Positions 26,717-36,374 of a stretch of 46,378 bases of DNA are shown piece by piece. A program made the translations under genes and the position numbers. How positions within the stretch are numbered: position 1 is the first letter of the stretch; each line of letters starts with the position of its first letter. The stretch is from Psychromonas sp. GTDB taxonomy: Bacteria > Pseudomonadota > Gammaproteobacteria > Enterobacterales > Psychromonadaceae. Location: NCBI GenBank assembly GCA_013619145.1, contig JABXKR010000285.1:1-46378 (forward strand), read 5' to 3'. Under the pieces are notes generated by a model, which searched no databases, was not told the origin of the DNA, and saw only the letters and a program-made list of their open reading frames with translations.

Positions 26717-28114
26717 ATGACTAAAACAATGTATGAAAAAATCTGGGATGCGAACTTGGTTCACGAACCAGAATCAGGCTCTCCGCTTCTGTTTGTTGAC
26801 AGACATCTAATGCATGAAGTAACAAGCCCTCAAGCTTTTGAAGGTCTTCGTCTACAAAACCGTAAAGTGCGTAACGTACACAGTATTCTAGCGACTATCG
26901 ATCACTGTGTACCAACAAAAGATCGTTACAATATTGTTGATCCTATTGCTAAAAAACAAGTTGAAACAATGACAGCCAACTGTGCTGAAAATGAAATCAA
27001 CCTGTACGGCATGGACAGTAATCAAAACGGTGTTATTCATATCGTTGTACCTGAACATGGCTTTATTCACCCTGGTATGGTTGTTTGTTGTGGTGACAGC
27101 CATACAGCTACACACGGTGCATTCGGTGCTCTTGCATTTGGTATCGGCACCTCTGAAGTTGAACATATAATGGCAACACAAACATTACAACAGAAGAAAG
27201 CTAAAACCATGCTGGTGAAAGTTGAAGGTCAACTTTCAAAATATGCCACAGCGAAAGATATTGCATTGGCTATTATTGCTGAAACAGGTACTGCTGGTGG
27301 TACGGGTTATGTGATGGAGTTTGCCGGTAATACGATTACTGATCTTTCTATGGAAGCTCGTATGACGCTGTGTAATATGGCAATTGAAGCGGGCGCACGT
27401 GCGGGATTAGTGGCTCCTGACCAAATTACTTTTGATTATCTTGAAGGTCGTGAATTTGCTCCTAAAGGTGATGATTGGGCGACAGCCGTTGAATATTGGA
27501 AAACAATGGTATCAGATGAAGGTGCTGAGTTTGACTCAGTAATCACACTTAAAGCTGAAGATATTGCACCGCAAGTTTCTTGGGGTACATCTCCAGAGCA
27601 AGTTGTTGCGGTAGACGCTGTTGTTCCAGCTCCATCTGATTTTGATGATGTAGTTAAATCTCAAGCTTGTGTAAATGCGCTTAAATATATGGACGTTAAA
27701 GCAGGTCAGAAAATTACGGATATCAATATTGATATCGTATTTGTTGGCTCTTGTACTAACGGTCGTATTGAAGATTTCCGCGCAGCAGCTGAGCTTATTA
27801 AAGGCAAAACAGTTGCTCAAGGTGTGCAGGCGATTGCTGTACCAGGCTCTTTCCCTGTAAAAGAGCAGGCTGAAGCGGAAGGTTTAGATAAAATCTTTAT
27901 CGCTGCGGGTTGGGAATGGCGTGATCCTGGTTGTTCAATGTGTTTAGCAATGAACGGTGATGAATTAAAAGACGGTCAACGTAGTGCTTCTACATCAAAC
28001 CGTAATTTCGAAGGTCGTCAAGGTAAAGGTGGTCGTACTCACCTTGTATCACCAGCGATGGCAGCGGCAGCTTCAATTGAAGGCCACTTTGTAGATATTC
28101 GAGATTGGAAATAG
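26717..28114 (+). CDS. leuC: 3-isopropylmalate dehydratase large subunit
   Basis: A 465-residue aconitase-family protein, E. coli length. It carries the [4Fe-4S] ligands in [19 protein letters not shown] and in GCSMCLAMN, plus the HxxxT-type motif [21 protein letters not shown]. With LeuD it isomerises 2-isopropylmalate to 3-isopropylmalate (leucine pathway), and in other bacteria the same enzyme converts citramalate through citraconate to 3-methylmalate. ATG 26717 was preferred over GTG 26702 because AAGGAAAAC precedes it correctly. leuD follows after 10 bases. No leuA or leuB is in the window. Confidence 0.97.
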   Translation: MTKTMYEKIWDANLVHEPESGSPLLFVDRHLMHEVTSPQAFEGLRLQNRKVRNVHSILATIDHCVPTKDRYNIVDPIAKKQVETMTANCAENEINLYGMDSNQNGVIHIVVPEHGFIHPGMVVCCGDSHTATHGAFGALAFGIGTSEVEHIMATQTLQQKKAKTMLVKVEGQLSKYATAKDIALAIIAETGTAGGTGYVMEFAGNTITDLSMEARMTLCNMAIEAGARAGLVAPDQITFDYLEGREFAPKGDDWATAVEYWKTMVSDEGAEFDSVITLKAEDIAPQVSWGTSPEQVVAVDAVVPAPSDFDDVVKSQACVNALKYMDVKAGQKITDINIDIVFVGSCTNGRIEDFRAAAELIKGKTVAQGVQAIAVPGSFPVKEQAEAEGLDKIFIAAGWEWRDPGCSMCLAMNGDELKDGQRSASTSNRNFEGRQGKGGRTHLVSPAMAAAASIEGHFVDIRDWK

Positions 28115-28124
28115 GGGCGGGATA

Positions 28125-28739
28125 ATGGAAGCTTATAAAAAACATACTAGCATTGCGGCATTAATGGATCGCAGTAACGTAGATACAGACCAAATCATTC
28201 CTAAAAACTTTATGAAAAAAGTGGAACGTACCGGTTTTGGTATTCACCTGTTTCATAACTGGCGTTTTCTTGCTGATAATGTAACACCAAACCCTGATTT
28301 TGAACTGAACAAACCAGCATTCAAAGGCGCTAAAATATTAGTTGCCGGCGAAAACTTCGGTTGTGGTTCTTCACGTGAACATGCTCCATGGGCAATCGCG
28401 GATTACGGTTTTAACACAATTATTTCAACAAGTTTTGCTGATATCTTCTTCAGTAACTGTTTCAAAAACAGTATCTTGCCTATTAAAGTAAGCAAAGATG
28501 AACTTGCGGCATTAATGGCTGAAATCGCTGCTAATGAAGGTGTTGAGTTTACTGTAGATCTTGAAGCACAAAAAGTGACTACACCTGGCGGCATTGAAAT
28601 CAACTTTGAAGTTGATGCATTCCGTAAGGAGTCTTTACTTGATGGTCTTGATGATATCGCGTGGACGTTAAAACACGAAGATAAAATCACTGCGTTTGAA
28701 GAGAAACAAAAACAAGCTCTTCCATGGTTATGGAAATAA
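28125..28739 (+). CDS. leuD: 3-isopropylmalate dehydratase small subunit
   Basis: A 204-residue swivel-domain subunit (usual 201). The substrate-binding loop NFGCGSSREHAPWAI is intact, as are DRSNVDTDQIIPKNF and TSFADIFFSNCFKN. It pairs with LeuC, with a 10-base gap and its own ribosome site (GGGGCGGGA). A strong terminator follows at 28786. Confidence 0.97.
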   Translation: MEAYKKHTSIAALMDRSNVDTDQIIPKNFMKKVERTGFGIHLFHNWRFLADNVTPNPDFELNKPAFKGAKILVAGENFGCGSSREHAPWAIADYGFNTIISTSFADIFFSNCFKNSILPIKVSKDELAALMAEIAANEGVEFTVDLEAQKVTTPGGIEINFEVDAFRKESLLDGLDDIAWTLKHEDKITAFEEKQKQALPWLWK

Positions 28740-28785
28740 TCATCACGTTCAAATTTTGAATGTGTAATGATTGCTAGTTTGTAAT

Positions 28786-28813
28786 AAAAGGCGCACCTGT
28801 TGCGCCTTTTTAT
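28786..28813 (+). terminator. Terminator after leuCD
   Basis: AAAAGGCGCA and TGCGCCTTTT arms with a short loop and T tail, between leuD and the citramalate-synthase-like gene. Confidence 0.88.
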
Positions 28814-28904
28814 TTATACTCAAACGAAAACTTATCGGATTGATTCTGAATCGCCAGAATTAACCCAATAAGCTTTTAAACCCGTTTATAGATGGAGTAA
28901 GGCA

Positions 28905-30431
28905 ATGACGCAACAAAATGTCACTGTGCAGTTAATGGATACAACATTACGCGATGGCGAGCAAACCCAGGCGGTTTCTTTCTCTCCTGCTGAAAAAGTC
29001 AGTATTGCGAAAGCACTGTTACAAAAATTAAAAGTTGATCGTATTGAAGTGGCATCTGCACGAGTTTCTGAAGGTGAAAAAGATGCGGTTACAAAACTTA
29101 ATAGTTGGGCAACTGCCGAGGGTTTAGTTGAGCGAATTGAAGTATTGGGATTTGTTGATCATACCTTAAGTGTGGATTGGATAACTGATACAGGTGGTAA
29201 AGTATTAAATCTGCTCACCAAAGGTAGCTTAAAACATTGTCGTGAGCAGTTAGGTAAAACACTTGATCAGCATCTGGTCGATGTAAAACAAACCATTGAA
29301 TATGCACAGCAGCAAGGTTTAATCGTTAATATCTACCTTGAAGACTGGTCTAACGGTTACAAAGACAGCCCTGAATATATTTATGAAATGCTAACAAAAC
29401 TGCAGGATAGTGGAATCGAACATTTTATGCTGCCCGATACTTTAGGTGTGATGTCACCTGATGAAGTCTTTGCTAGCTTAACAGATATGATTGGGCGTTT
29501 CCCAAGTCTGCAGTTTGATTTCCACCCTCATAATGATTACGGCCTGGCAACCGCCAATGCGATGTATGCGGTCAAAGCAGGGGTATCTTCAATTCATTGT
29601 ACGATGAACTGTTTAGGCGAACGTGCCGGCAATGCATCATTAACTGAAGTTGCGGTGGTTTTACAAGATAAGCTTGGAAAAACTGTTAATATCGATGAAA
29701 GTGAAATTCATAACTTAAGCCAGCTTGTTGAAAACTTTTCAGGTAAACGGGTAGCTGATAATACTCCAATTGTGGGTGCGGATGTGTTCACGCAAACCAG
29801 TGGAATTCATGCTGATGGCGATAAAAAAGGCGGCCTGTATATCTCTGCATTAACACCGGAGCGTTTTGCTCGTTCCCGTAGTTATGCACTGGGTAAAATG
29901 AGCGGCAAAGCTTCACTTGCGAAAAACCTAGAAGCGATGGATATCGAACTTGATGATGATCAGCAGAAAAAACTGCTGCAGCGTATTGTCCGATTAGGCG
30001 ATCAAAAAGCCAGCATCAGTGCCGACGATCTACCTTTTATTATTGCCGATCTGTTAGAGCGTAACGATTACAACTATGTTGAGCTTTTAAACTGCTCAAT
30101 TAACTCTGGTTTAGATCTTCAATCGACGGTCAGTATTCGCGTACGAGTTAATGATAAAATTTATAAAACCAGCGGCAGCGGTAACGGTGGTTTTGATGCC
30201 TTTATCGGTGCAATGAAAAAAGTATTAGATGAAGAGCATTTCCGATTTCCTGAGTTACTTGATTATCAACTGCGTATTCCTCCAGGTGGACAAACCAGTG
30301 CATTAACGGAGTGTTCTATAACCTGGTTAGATGATGGCAATCAATTCAGCACACGTGGCGTTAATGCCAACCAGGTATTAGCAGGTATTGCAGCAACGAT
30401 CCGTATGATTAATCTTCAAATGCACAAATAA
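28905..30431 (+). CDS. cimA: (R)-citramalate synthase-like enzyme (LeuA/CimA family)
   Basis: A 508-residue enzyme of the DRE-TIM family: catalytic barrel to about 300 (DTTLRDGEQT, the HxH metal site in FDFHPHNDYGLA, NCLGERAGNASL) and a LeuA-type regulatory domain at about 375-505 ending RIPPGGQTSALTECSITW. From memory, it resembles characterised Leptospira citramalate synthase more than leuA: VDRIEVASARVSEGE, KVLNLLTKGSLKH, NIYLEDWSNG and DVFTQTSGIHADGDKKGG are near-identical stretches. It would condense pyruvate with acetyl-CoA to (R)-citramalate, which LeuCD and LeuB convert to 2-oxobutyrate for isoleucine. The C-terminal domain should mediate end-product inhibition. 2-Isopropylmalate synthase activity remains possible. 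Confidence 0.75.
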   Translation: MTQQNVTVQLMDTTLRDGEQTQAVSFSPAEKVSIAKALLQKLKVDRIEVASARVSEGEKDAVTKLNSWATAEGLVERIEVLGFVDHTLSVDWITDTGGKVLNLLTKGSLKHCREQLGKTLDQHLVDVKQTIEYAQQQGLIVNIYLEDWSNGYKDSPEYIYEMLTKLQDSGIEHFMLPDTLGVMSPDEVFASLTDMIGRFPSLQFDFHPHNDYGLATANAMYAVKAGVSSIHCTMNCLGERAGNASLTEVAVVLQDKLGKTVNIDESEIHNLSQLVENFSGKRVADNTPIVGADVFTQTSGIHADGDKKGGLYISALTPERFARSRSYALGKMSGKASLAKNLEAMDIELDDDQQKKLLQRIVRLGDQKASISADDLPFIIADLLERNDYNYVELLNCSINSGLDLQSTVSIRVRVNDKIYKTSGSGNGGFDAFIGAMKKVLDEEHFRFPELLDYQLRIPPGGQTSALTECSITWLDDGNQFSTRGVNANQVLAGIAATIRMINLQMHK

Positions 30432-30468
30432 GAAAATTTTATAATTAAGTTTGCAGAGTAATTTCCTG

Positions 30469-30500
30469 AAAAGCCTTAATCATTTGATTAGGGCTTTTTT
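30469..30500 (+). terminator. Terminator after cimA
   Basis: AAAAGCCTTAATC and GATTAGGGCTTTTTT arms with a short loop, 37 bases after the stop. Confidence 0.85.
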
Positions 30501-30675
30501 GTAAATGCTTTAGCGAAACAGGGCATCCGCGCTTTGATTGTTAGTGTTTCTTGATACCTCTCCTTACTATGTGCAGCTTAAAGTACAATATTTAATAGGT
30601 ATTGCAATTAATAGTCTGTGTTAACTGCTTATTAGCTGCTATATAATGAGCGCTGTTTAAACTAAGGGGATTTTT

Positions 30676-31113
30676 ATGAGAGTTTGTGGTGTAGAGTTAA
30701 CAGGTAATGAAGCGATTATAAGTATAATGCAGTTAAAGAATGGTTTATATGATGTCCCTAAAGTACGAGTGACAAAATTCAGTTTAGTTGATGCAATCAA
30801 TACCGATCCACTTAAAAAGTTTCAATTTGATTTTGCACAGTTAATGAAAGATTATAAAGTTGATGCGCTTGTTATTAGACAGCGTGCTTTAAAAGGTAAA
30901 TACGCAGGTAATCCGCTAAGTTTTAAAATTGAAGGTGCACTGCAATTAATGGCCGATGTAAACGTCTTTGTTGTATCTTCAGCATATATAAAAGAAGGGC
31001 TGGCACAAGCGCAGGTAACACCGGATGTGCGTGATTTGGGATTAAAACAGTTCCAGGAGCAAGCAATGTTGACCGCATTCGGTTATCTGGAGCAGCAGGC
31101 TTCATTAAAATAA
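30676..31113 (+). CDS. DUF3010 family protein
   Basis: A 145-residue cytoplasmic protein that I place in the uncharacterised DUF3010 group, common in marine gammaproteobacteria. It starts MRVCGVELTGNEAIISIM, an RNase H-like opening strand pair, and has VDALVIRQRALKGKYAGNPL and FKIEGALQLM. The fold suggests a nuclease-like relation, but no function is established. Ribosome site AAGGGG before ATG 30676. Monocistronic with its own terminator. Confidence 0.85.
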   Translation: MRVCGVELTGNEAIISIMQLKNGLYDVPKVRVTKFSLVDAINTDPLKKFQFDFAQLMKDYKVDALVIRQRALKGKYAGNPLSFKIEGALQLMADVNVFVVSSAYIKEGLAQAQVTPDVRDLGLKQFQEQAMLTAFGYLEQQASLK

Positions 31114-31132
31114 GTAAATCTGATTGTTTTAT

Positions 31133-31170
31133 AAAGGCTTGCCAAGTTATCTTGGCAAGCCTTTTTTATT
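31133..31170 (+). terminator. Terminator after the DUF3010 gene
   Basis: AAAGGCTTGCCAAG and CTTGGCAAGCCTTT arms with a T6 tail: a long perfect stem. Confidence 0.92.
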
Positions 31171-31179
31171 GCGTAAGCA

Positions 31180-31210
31180 AAAAAAAGCCCTGTGAATTCA
31201 CTGGGCTTTG
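31180..31210 (-). terminator. Terminator of the glycosidase lipoprotein gene
   Basis: On the minus strand CAAAGCCCAGTGAATTCACA pairs back on itself (CCCAGTG/CACAGGG type stem) and ends in a T8 run. It lies 31 bases past the stop at 31241. Confidence 0.85.
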
Positions 31211-31240
31211 TAGATATTACTGAGCTATTTCTAATGCAGA

Positions 31241-34200
31241 TTATTCAGCTAAAGGAGTCGCAGGTTGAATGCGAAAAGTTGCAACATCAAACTTGTTTAC
31301 TGCACCTTCTGTACCGCCACTACCAATAAAGGTGGTGTTGCTAGATAGGTAGCTCATATTGTAGAAGTCAGTAACTTCTAATGAATAACTGCCAGCAGCA
31401 AGGTTAGCAGCAAGTGGTGTTGAGTAAACCAGTGGTTTTTTACCATCTTTAACAGCGGCATGTGGCATCTGAATTACACCTTCAGCAACAACATCGCCTG
31501 CACCATTTTTAACTTGTAACCATTTCACCCCATTGCTAATACCAAGGTTGATAGCATTAAAGTTATTATGGTACTGCAGTTGAATATCGTAATCGCCATC
31601 TGTTGTGATTGCGATATCACTGACTGTTAAAGTATCGTTTAAACTGCCCCAATTGTTTAGATAAGCTGTATTAATCTGCTCATCGGCAGGTGTTGCACTG
31701 ATGTTAGAAGTAACACGTGCATCAGATACTGAGATCTCTTGTGTTGTCCCAAAACATACTGGCGCGCTGTGGTGCGAGTAATTTTTTGTCTCAAAATAGA
31801 CGGCTTCTACAGCATAACAAGTACCTTGACCATTTTCGGGTGTAACAGTGTCTCCTACACTAACCGTGTCGACCGCAACAATACCTTTGGCAATATCAGT
31901 ATCTACTAACAGACCATTACGATACAGGTTGTAGCTAATATTACCGCTTTGAGCATTATTAAACTCAACAGCAAGATATGCACCATCAGCAAATACACGC
32001 TTGATTAACGGCTCTTTGGGGGCAAATACTTTAGGATCATTGGTACTGAGTGGATCTGCTGTCACTTTAGTAATATCAGTACTGCCTGCAACGATATCAC
32101 CTAAAGTGACTACTAGGTTATTAGTCTCAGCAAGATCAGCCCAAGCGATAGACTGAGTGGCTGCATTGCCATTTACAGTAACGCCTTGTACAGCATAATA
32201 ACCTGCATCTTCAGATGCTTCCGGTAACAGTATTTCCAGATTAATAACCTTGCCTTGCAGTGTTAACCCTTGTAATTTAAGGCTTGCACTGTCAGCAAAT
32301 TTATCTTTGCGTAAGTTGCTGGTAATAAATGGTTTCAGGTTAATACCTTGATCATCAGTGCTAACACCAAACACATCATCGATTACCATACCTACGTAAG
32401 CCCCAACAGACCAAAGCTGACGTTTAGAGTTAATTACAGGACCAGATAAAGATGGATTATCAAAATCTAACAGGTTAGGTTTAAGTGATAACCACTCAAG
32501 GTTCTCCATATTAGAAAGGTTAAGTGCAGCAGCTCGGAACAATGTCTGGTAAGCGGCATCTGCTACGGCAGTGTTGCCAGTTTGCGCTGCAGCTTTTAGA
32601 CCATAAGCGGTAACAAATGGCCAGATAGCACGGTTATGATAGATAGCAACATCTGGTTGTTGCGGGAAGATTACCGGTGCGCCCATTTCGCTGTGCGGGT
32701 AACTTGCTAATACTTTATTAGCGCGTGTTGTATCCGCGATACCGGTAATAATAGTGAGTGATTGACCTAACCAGTCAAACTTATGCAGCGGAGCTAAATC
32801 TTGATGTCCAGCTGTAAGGCTGCTGTACATGCCAGCATCTTCTAACCAGAAACGCTTGTTGATTGCAGTTTTAAGTGCATCAGCCCAGCCTTGATATTTA
32901 GCGGCAACTGCAGGTGCGCCTTGCTCTGTTGCTAATTTAGCTGTTAACGTTAATGCCTGGTAATGTGCCGCATTAGTAGAAAGTGCTTTTGCACTACCCA
33001 TGCTGGCGATATCATCAACGATCCAGCTTGCATAAGTTTGGTCTCGCCAATCAAGGAATGACTGCTCACCATTGTATAAGCCGTCAACGCTATCATAAGC
33101 TGCTTTACGGTCATTTTCGACAGTATTAATCAATGCCTTATAAGCTTTTAGTGCAAATGCATCACGTGTTTCACCTGTTAGATTTTGTAGTGCTTTTTCA
33201 GCACCAAATGCCCAAGTTACGCGGTCGGTACTGATTGGCCAGCTACCGCCTGAACCAGTATCTTGTACGATTTGCAGACCACTATCGTCACCAGCTGCCT
33301 GCGTTGGTTTGCTTACACCATCACGATAACCAGAAAGTTTAAACTCTAATGATGTTTTAACACGTTCAGGATCAAGCAGTGCGAGTCCTAAGTTTGCTGC
33401 ATAAGATAGATCTCGAGTCCATACATAGTGCCATTTAGCACCTGTTTCGAAACAGTTACAATCAATAGCTTGACCGCCATTGTAACCGCCATCTTTAATT
33501 TCAGAAACGCTGTTTTGCTCGGTTTCATTAACTGCTAATGAAAACAAAGCATCAAAGGCAAGGTTGCCGGTACGGATTGTTGGTTGTCCCGCTTTCTCTT
33601 GATAGATGATATAACCATCTCCAGGATCTCGCAGATCCTGAGTTGTTGACTGTGCATAGCTGCGATATTGAGCCGTTACATCATCTGCAGAAAAGGTAGC
33701 CGCTTCTTCTTTGTCGTCATAAGTGGCGAATGTCAGTTTTTGTATATTCTCACGGCCTTCATGCGGATTCACTTCCACTCCTTCACTGCCATCTGTTGCA
33801 ACGATATGCAGCACAGGTGCAGCGGCATCCGATGCATCAACCGTAAATTTATAGTAACCCGTTTCGGTAACAAAGAAGCTGGCATTAGCGCCGCCACTTA
33901 TCATCTTGTAGTCATTATCTAACTTGGCAGTTACAGCATCTTCACCTAATACCCATTCGCTTGACCAGTCATCTGCTGCTAGTTTAAATTCATGGTTACC
34001 AGGTGCAACTTTCATGATCACTTGGTAAATGTTATCCCCAAGGTATTTCAGTTGGTTATCTGTACTCCAGCCGTTGAACCCACCGCGAATATAAAGATCG
34101 TAATCTAAAGGTGCAACATCTTGCGTATAGGTAAATGTTGGCTGAAGCAGGTCATCACCAACTTCTAGTTTAAAATCATACAAACCAGCTTCTGTAATTA

Positions 34201-34627
34201 AAAGCGCCATATTGGCAGCGCCGTCGCCTGTTTGCAGGGTATACACTGTACCAGGCTCTACTTGTGTAAGATTTTCTATATCGACAGTGAAACTCGTATC
34301 TACAGCCCATGCATCATCGGCTACTTTGAACTCTGGAATACCAGCAAGAAATTCTACATTATCAAGGTAATAAGCATTATCTTTGAAAATTAATTTGTAG
34401 GTATCTTCTGCACCCCAACCACTGAATCCGCCTTTAAGGTAAAGATCTACTGCATAAGGTGCAGTTGGCTCTGGAGTGATACAAGCTGTTTGTGTTTCAT
34501 CTAAAACTTGCGGCAGTTCGCAGGTTAATGTTGTGTTGTCGTCGCTTGAACAACCCGTCAGTACAGCCCCTGTTGCCAGTAAAATAGCTGTAGCAAGGCG
34601 TTTTTTTGTAAACCCTAAATTTGTCAT
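31241..34627 (-). CDS. Large six-hairpin glycosidase lipoprotein (GH15/amylo-glucosidase-like)
   Basis: A 1128-residue predicted lipoprotein, lipobox VLTGC (Cys26). Two similar beta modules follow at about 55-165 (DLYLKGGFSGWG...EFKVADDAW) and 173-280 (DLYIRGGFNGWS...EFKLAADDW); they resemble starch-binding or CBM48-like modules. A catalytic (alpha/alpha)6 domain spans about 320-800, with KWHYVWTRDLSYAANLGLAL, GSWPISTDRVTWAFGAE, LAPLHKFDWLGQSL, PQQPDVAIYHNRAIWPFVTA and NLEWLSLKPNLLDFDNP. At least one more beta module ends the protein (about 980-1120). It probably cleaves alpha-glucans outside the inner membrane. The exact GH family is uncertain. The LamB-type porin at 38.3 kb could import its products. 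Confidence 0.75.
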   Translation of the reverse strand: MTNLGFTKKRLATAILLATGAVLTGCSSDDNTTLTCELPQVLDETQTACITPEPTAPYAVDLYLKGGFSGWGAEDTYKLIFKDNAYYLDNVEFLAGIPEFKVADDAWAVDTSFTVDIENLTQVEPGTVYTLQTGDGAANMALLITEAGLYDFKLEVGDDLLQPTFTYTQDVAPLDYDLYIRGGFNGWSTDNQLKYLGDNIYQVIMKVAPGNHEFKLAADDWSSEWVLGEDAVTAKLDNDYKMISGGANASFFVTETGYYKFTVDASDAAAPVLHIVATDGSEGVEVNPHEGRENIQKLTFATYDDKEEAATFSADDVTAQYRSYAQSTTQDLRDPGDGYIIYQEKAGQPTIRTGNLAFDALFSLAVNETEQNSVSEIKDGGYNGGQAIDCNCFETGAKWHYVWTRDLSYAANLGLALLDPERVKTSLEFKLSGYRDGVSKPTQAAGDDSGLQIVQDTGSGGSWPISTDRVTWAFGAEKALQNLTGETRDAFALKAYKALINTVENDRKAAYDSVDGLYNGEQSFLDWRDQTYASWIVDDIASMGSAKALSTNAAHYQALTLTAKLATEQGAPAVAAKYQGWADALKTAINKRFWLEDAGMYSSLTAGHQDLAPLHKFDWLGQSLTIITGIADTTRANKVLASYPHSEMGAPVIFPQQPDVAIYHNRAIWPFVTAYGLKAAAQTGNTAVADAAYQTLFRAAALNLSNMENLEWLSLKPNLLDFDNPSLSGPVINSKRQLWSVGAYVGMVIDDVFGVSTDDQGINLKPFITSNLRKDKFADSASLKLQGLTLQGKVINLEILLPEASEDAGYYAVQGVTVNGNAATQSIAWADLAETNNLVVTLGDIVAGSTDITKVTADPLSTNDPKVFAPKEPLIKRVFADGAYLAVEFNNAQSGNISYNLYRNGLLVDTDIAKGIVAVDTVSVGDTVTPENGQGTCYAVEAVYFETKNYSHHSAPVCFGTTQEISVSDARVTSNISATPADEQINTAYLNNWGSLNDTLTVSDIAITTDGDYDIQLQYHNNFNAINLGISNGVKWLQVKNGAGDVVAEGVIQMPHAAVKDGKKPLVYSTPLAANLAAGSYSLEVTDFYNMSYLSSNTTFIGSGGTEGAVNKFDVATFRIQPATPLAE

Positions 34628-35164
34628 CGTTATATAACATCCTTTATTTGCATTATTCTAGTAATTTTATTGTAAAAAATGGCTGATTTACCTTGTCATA
34701 CATTTAGGCAATTTATTACTAGAGGAAAATGAGATTTTCAGGCTTGAATAAAGGAAGAATTAAATGGCAGTTTAGCTCTCCCTGACGTAACGTAAATAGT
34801 GACGAGACTTTACAATACCGCCCTGATTACCTCATGGAAAACGCAATATAGTGAAATTAAAGTGATAATAATATTACTTATTGATTTTATTGTGTTTTTT
34901 TCGAGTTGTTACGCTTGGTTACTATTGATTACTCTTCGTTACTTTTTGTTACCTTTGTTAAAGGTGACAGACTGTTACTCCGTCCGGCGGAGTTCAAACA
35001 AAAAGCCATAGAGTTTTATCATGCTTGAAAAGGGAATCGAATTCCGTTTTTTTGATTATCTTGCTGATATTTGAAAACAGCTCGCACTGCTATTGCCTTC
35101 AATTTGAAAGGGAGTAACCATTCATAAACCGACATGGCTAGAACTGCAATAGCTGCGAGCCTTT

Positions 35165-35516
35165 TATACCCAAACTACTTCAAGATGCAAATTCAGAGCT
35201 TCGCCCGGATGCTAGAACAAGACGCAACATGATGACCTTTCGAGCGATTAACTTCGTTAATCCTCTATCGGTAGATGTAAATGCAAGCATTTAGCATCTT
35301 GTATGGTTATTCCTTTTCACCTCTTTGTTTTAAAGTAAGCGCAACGCTGTGTTGATTTGCTAGCTTTCGGGCGAAACTCCCGAAGGGCAAGGCGATAAAC
35401 GATGATCTTCGTTGTTAGAAGGTTTTGATTTAGAGTGCTAGATCATCAACCATCTGCCTAGAATCTCATCATTTATCGTCTTGCTGATTCTTGCATCTTG
35501 AGGTAGCTTGGGTATA
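35165..35516. mobile_element. 352-bp MITE-like element with terminal inverted repeats
   Basis: The left end reads TATACCCAAACTACTTCAAG followed by ATGCAA. The right end, reverse-complemented, reads TATACCCAAGCTACCTCAAG followed by ATGCAA: 24 of 26 bases identical. No protein is encoded. The interior has several small inverted repeats (for example GATTAAC-TTC-GTTAATC) and two related segments near 35211-35240 and 35385-35412. A partial copy of the right end lies at 21525-21620 and single ends near 5085, 5765 and 10583. No obvious target duplication was seen. Each end reads outward as TTGCAT, 16 bases, TATA(AA/GA). It occupies most of the 916-base gap between the glycosidase and the TRIC-type gene; 34628-35100 holds no recognisable gene. 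Confidence 0.7.
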
Positions 35517-35543
35517 GAGGGAACTTAACTAATTAATTTGCTA

Positions 35544-36188
35544 TTACTTACCTTTTGTTGGCGTACCTTGTTCTGTTTGTTCTTGTTCAAAATGAAACAC
35601 AGGTAAAGACCAGCTAAATTTAAGCGCTATCATACGCAGGCTAAAACCGCCGGCTAATGTAATGATTATGGCGATAGAATCTTCGATACCATAGCAAAGT
35701 AATGTAAGATATAAACCCGCGGCAAACAGTGCCACCGAAGCGTACAGCTCTTTGTGCAATACCAATGGTGTTTGACGGCAGATAAGATCTCGCAATAATC
35801 CTCCGAATATACCAGTAACAATCGCTGCAATAACGCAGATTAACGGGGGCAGGCCCATATCTATAGCAACGCGGCAGCCAATAATACTAAATACAACCAA
35901 GCCAATTGAATCCAGAACGATAAAAAGTCGCTGATTTCGCACCACCCAAGGTGCGATCAAAGTAGTAAACACACCGGCAATGCAAGTGATCATGATATAT
36001 TCAGGATGTTTTATCCAGCCAACAGGGTAGTGACCTAAAATAATATCACGAGCTGTGCCACCACCTATGGCAGCCACACTGGCAACAAACATCACCCCAA
36101 ACCAATCCATTTTTCTTTTGCCTGCTGAAATCGCGCCGGTCATCGCTTCCGCTGTGATGCCGATAATGTAAAGAATGGTTAATAACAT
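35544..36188 (-). CDS. TRIC/UPF0126 family channel (YicG/YadS-like)
   Basis: A 214-residue inner-membrane protein with seven hydrophobic segments, built from two related halves. The repeat marks are AAIGGGTARDIILGHYPVGWI in the first and GIFGGLLRDLICRQTPLVLHKELYA in the second, each with the Gly-rich GGGxxRD / GGLLRD turn. Family members are trimeric cation channels; several bacterial ones conduct K+ or are linked to glycine uptake. The ion carried here cannot be read from sequence. Monocistronic. The right end of the 352-bp element lies 27 bases past its stop. Confidence 0.88.
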   Translation of the reverse strand: MLLTILYIIGITAEAMTGAISAGKRKMDWFGVMFVASVAAIGGGTARDIILGHYPVGWIKHPEYIMITCIAGVFTTLIAPWVVRNQRLFIVLDSIGLVVFSIIGCRVAIDMGLPPLICVIAAIVTGIFGGLLRDLICRQTPLVLHKELYASVALFAAGLYLTLLCYGIEDSIAIIITLAGGFSLRMIALKFSWSLPVFHFEQEQTEQGTPTKGK

Positions 36189-36314
36189 AGCGTTGTATCT
36201 GTACTGAAAAAGAAACGGATTGTAGAGGAAATATAAGATTGTGGCTATTGGTAAAAATCAAATGATTTTGCTTAGATGGCAAAGCAAAGCGGTGTTATTG
36301 GTAACTGTTTAAAC

Positions 36315-36347
36315 AAAAAAGGACAGGCTAAGTTAGCTGTCCTTTTT
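36315..36347 (-). terminator. Terminator of the HAD phosphatase gene
   Basis: On the minus strand AAAAAGGACAGCTAA pairs with TTAGCCTGTCCTTTTTT, with A and T tails. It lies 28 bases past the stop. Confidence 0.82.
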
Positions 36348-36374
36348 ATTGCTTCCAAAATAAGTTAGTTAATT

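Noticed and set aside
34799-35011. A 70-codon frame between the glycosidase and the 352-bp element
   Set aside because: Hydrophobic, low-complexity, GTG start with no ribosome site and no recognisable family.
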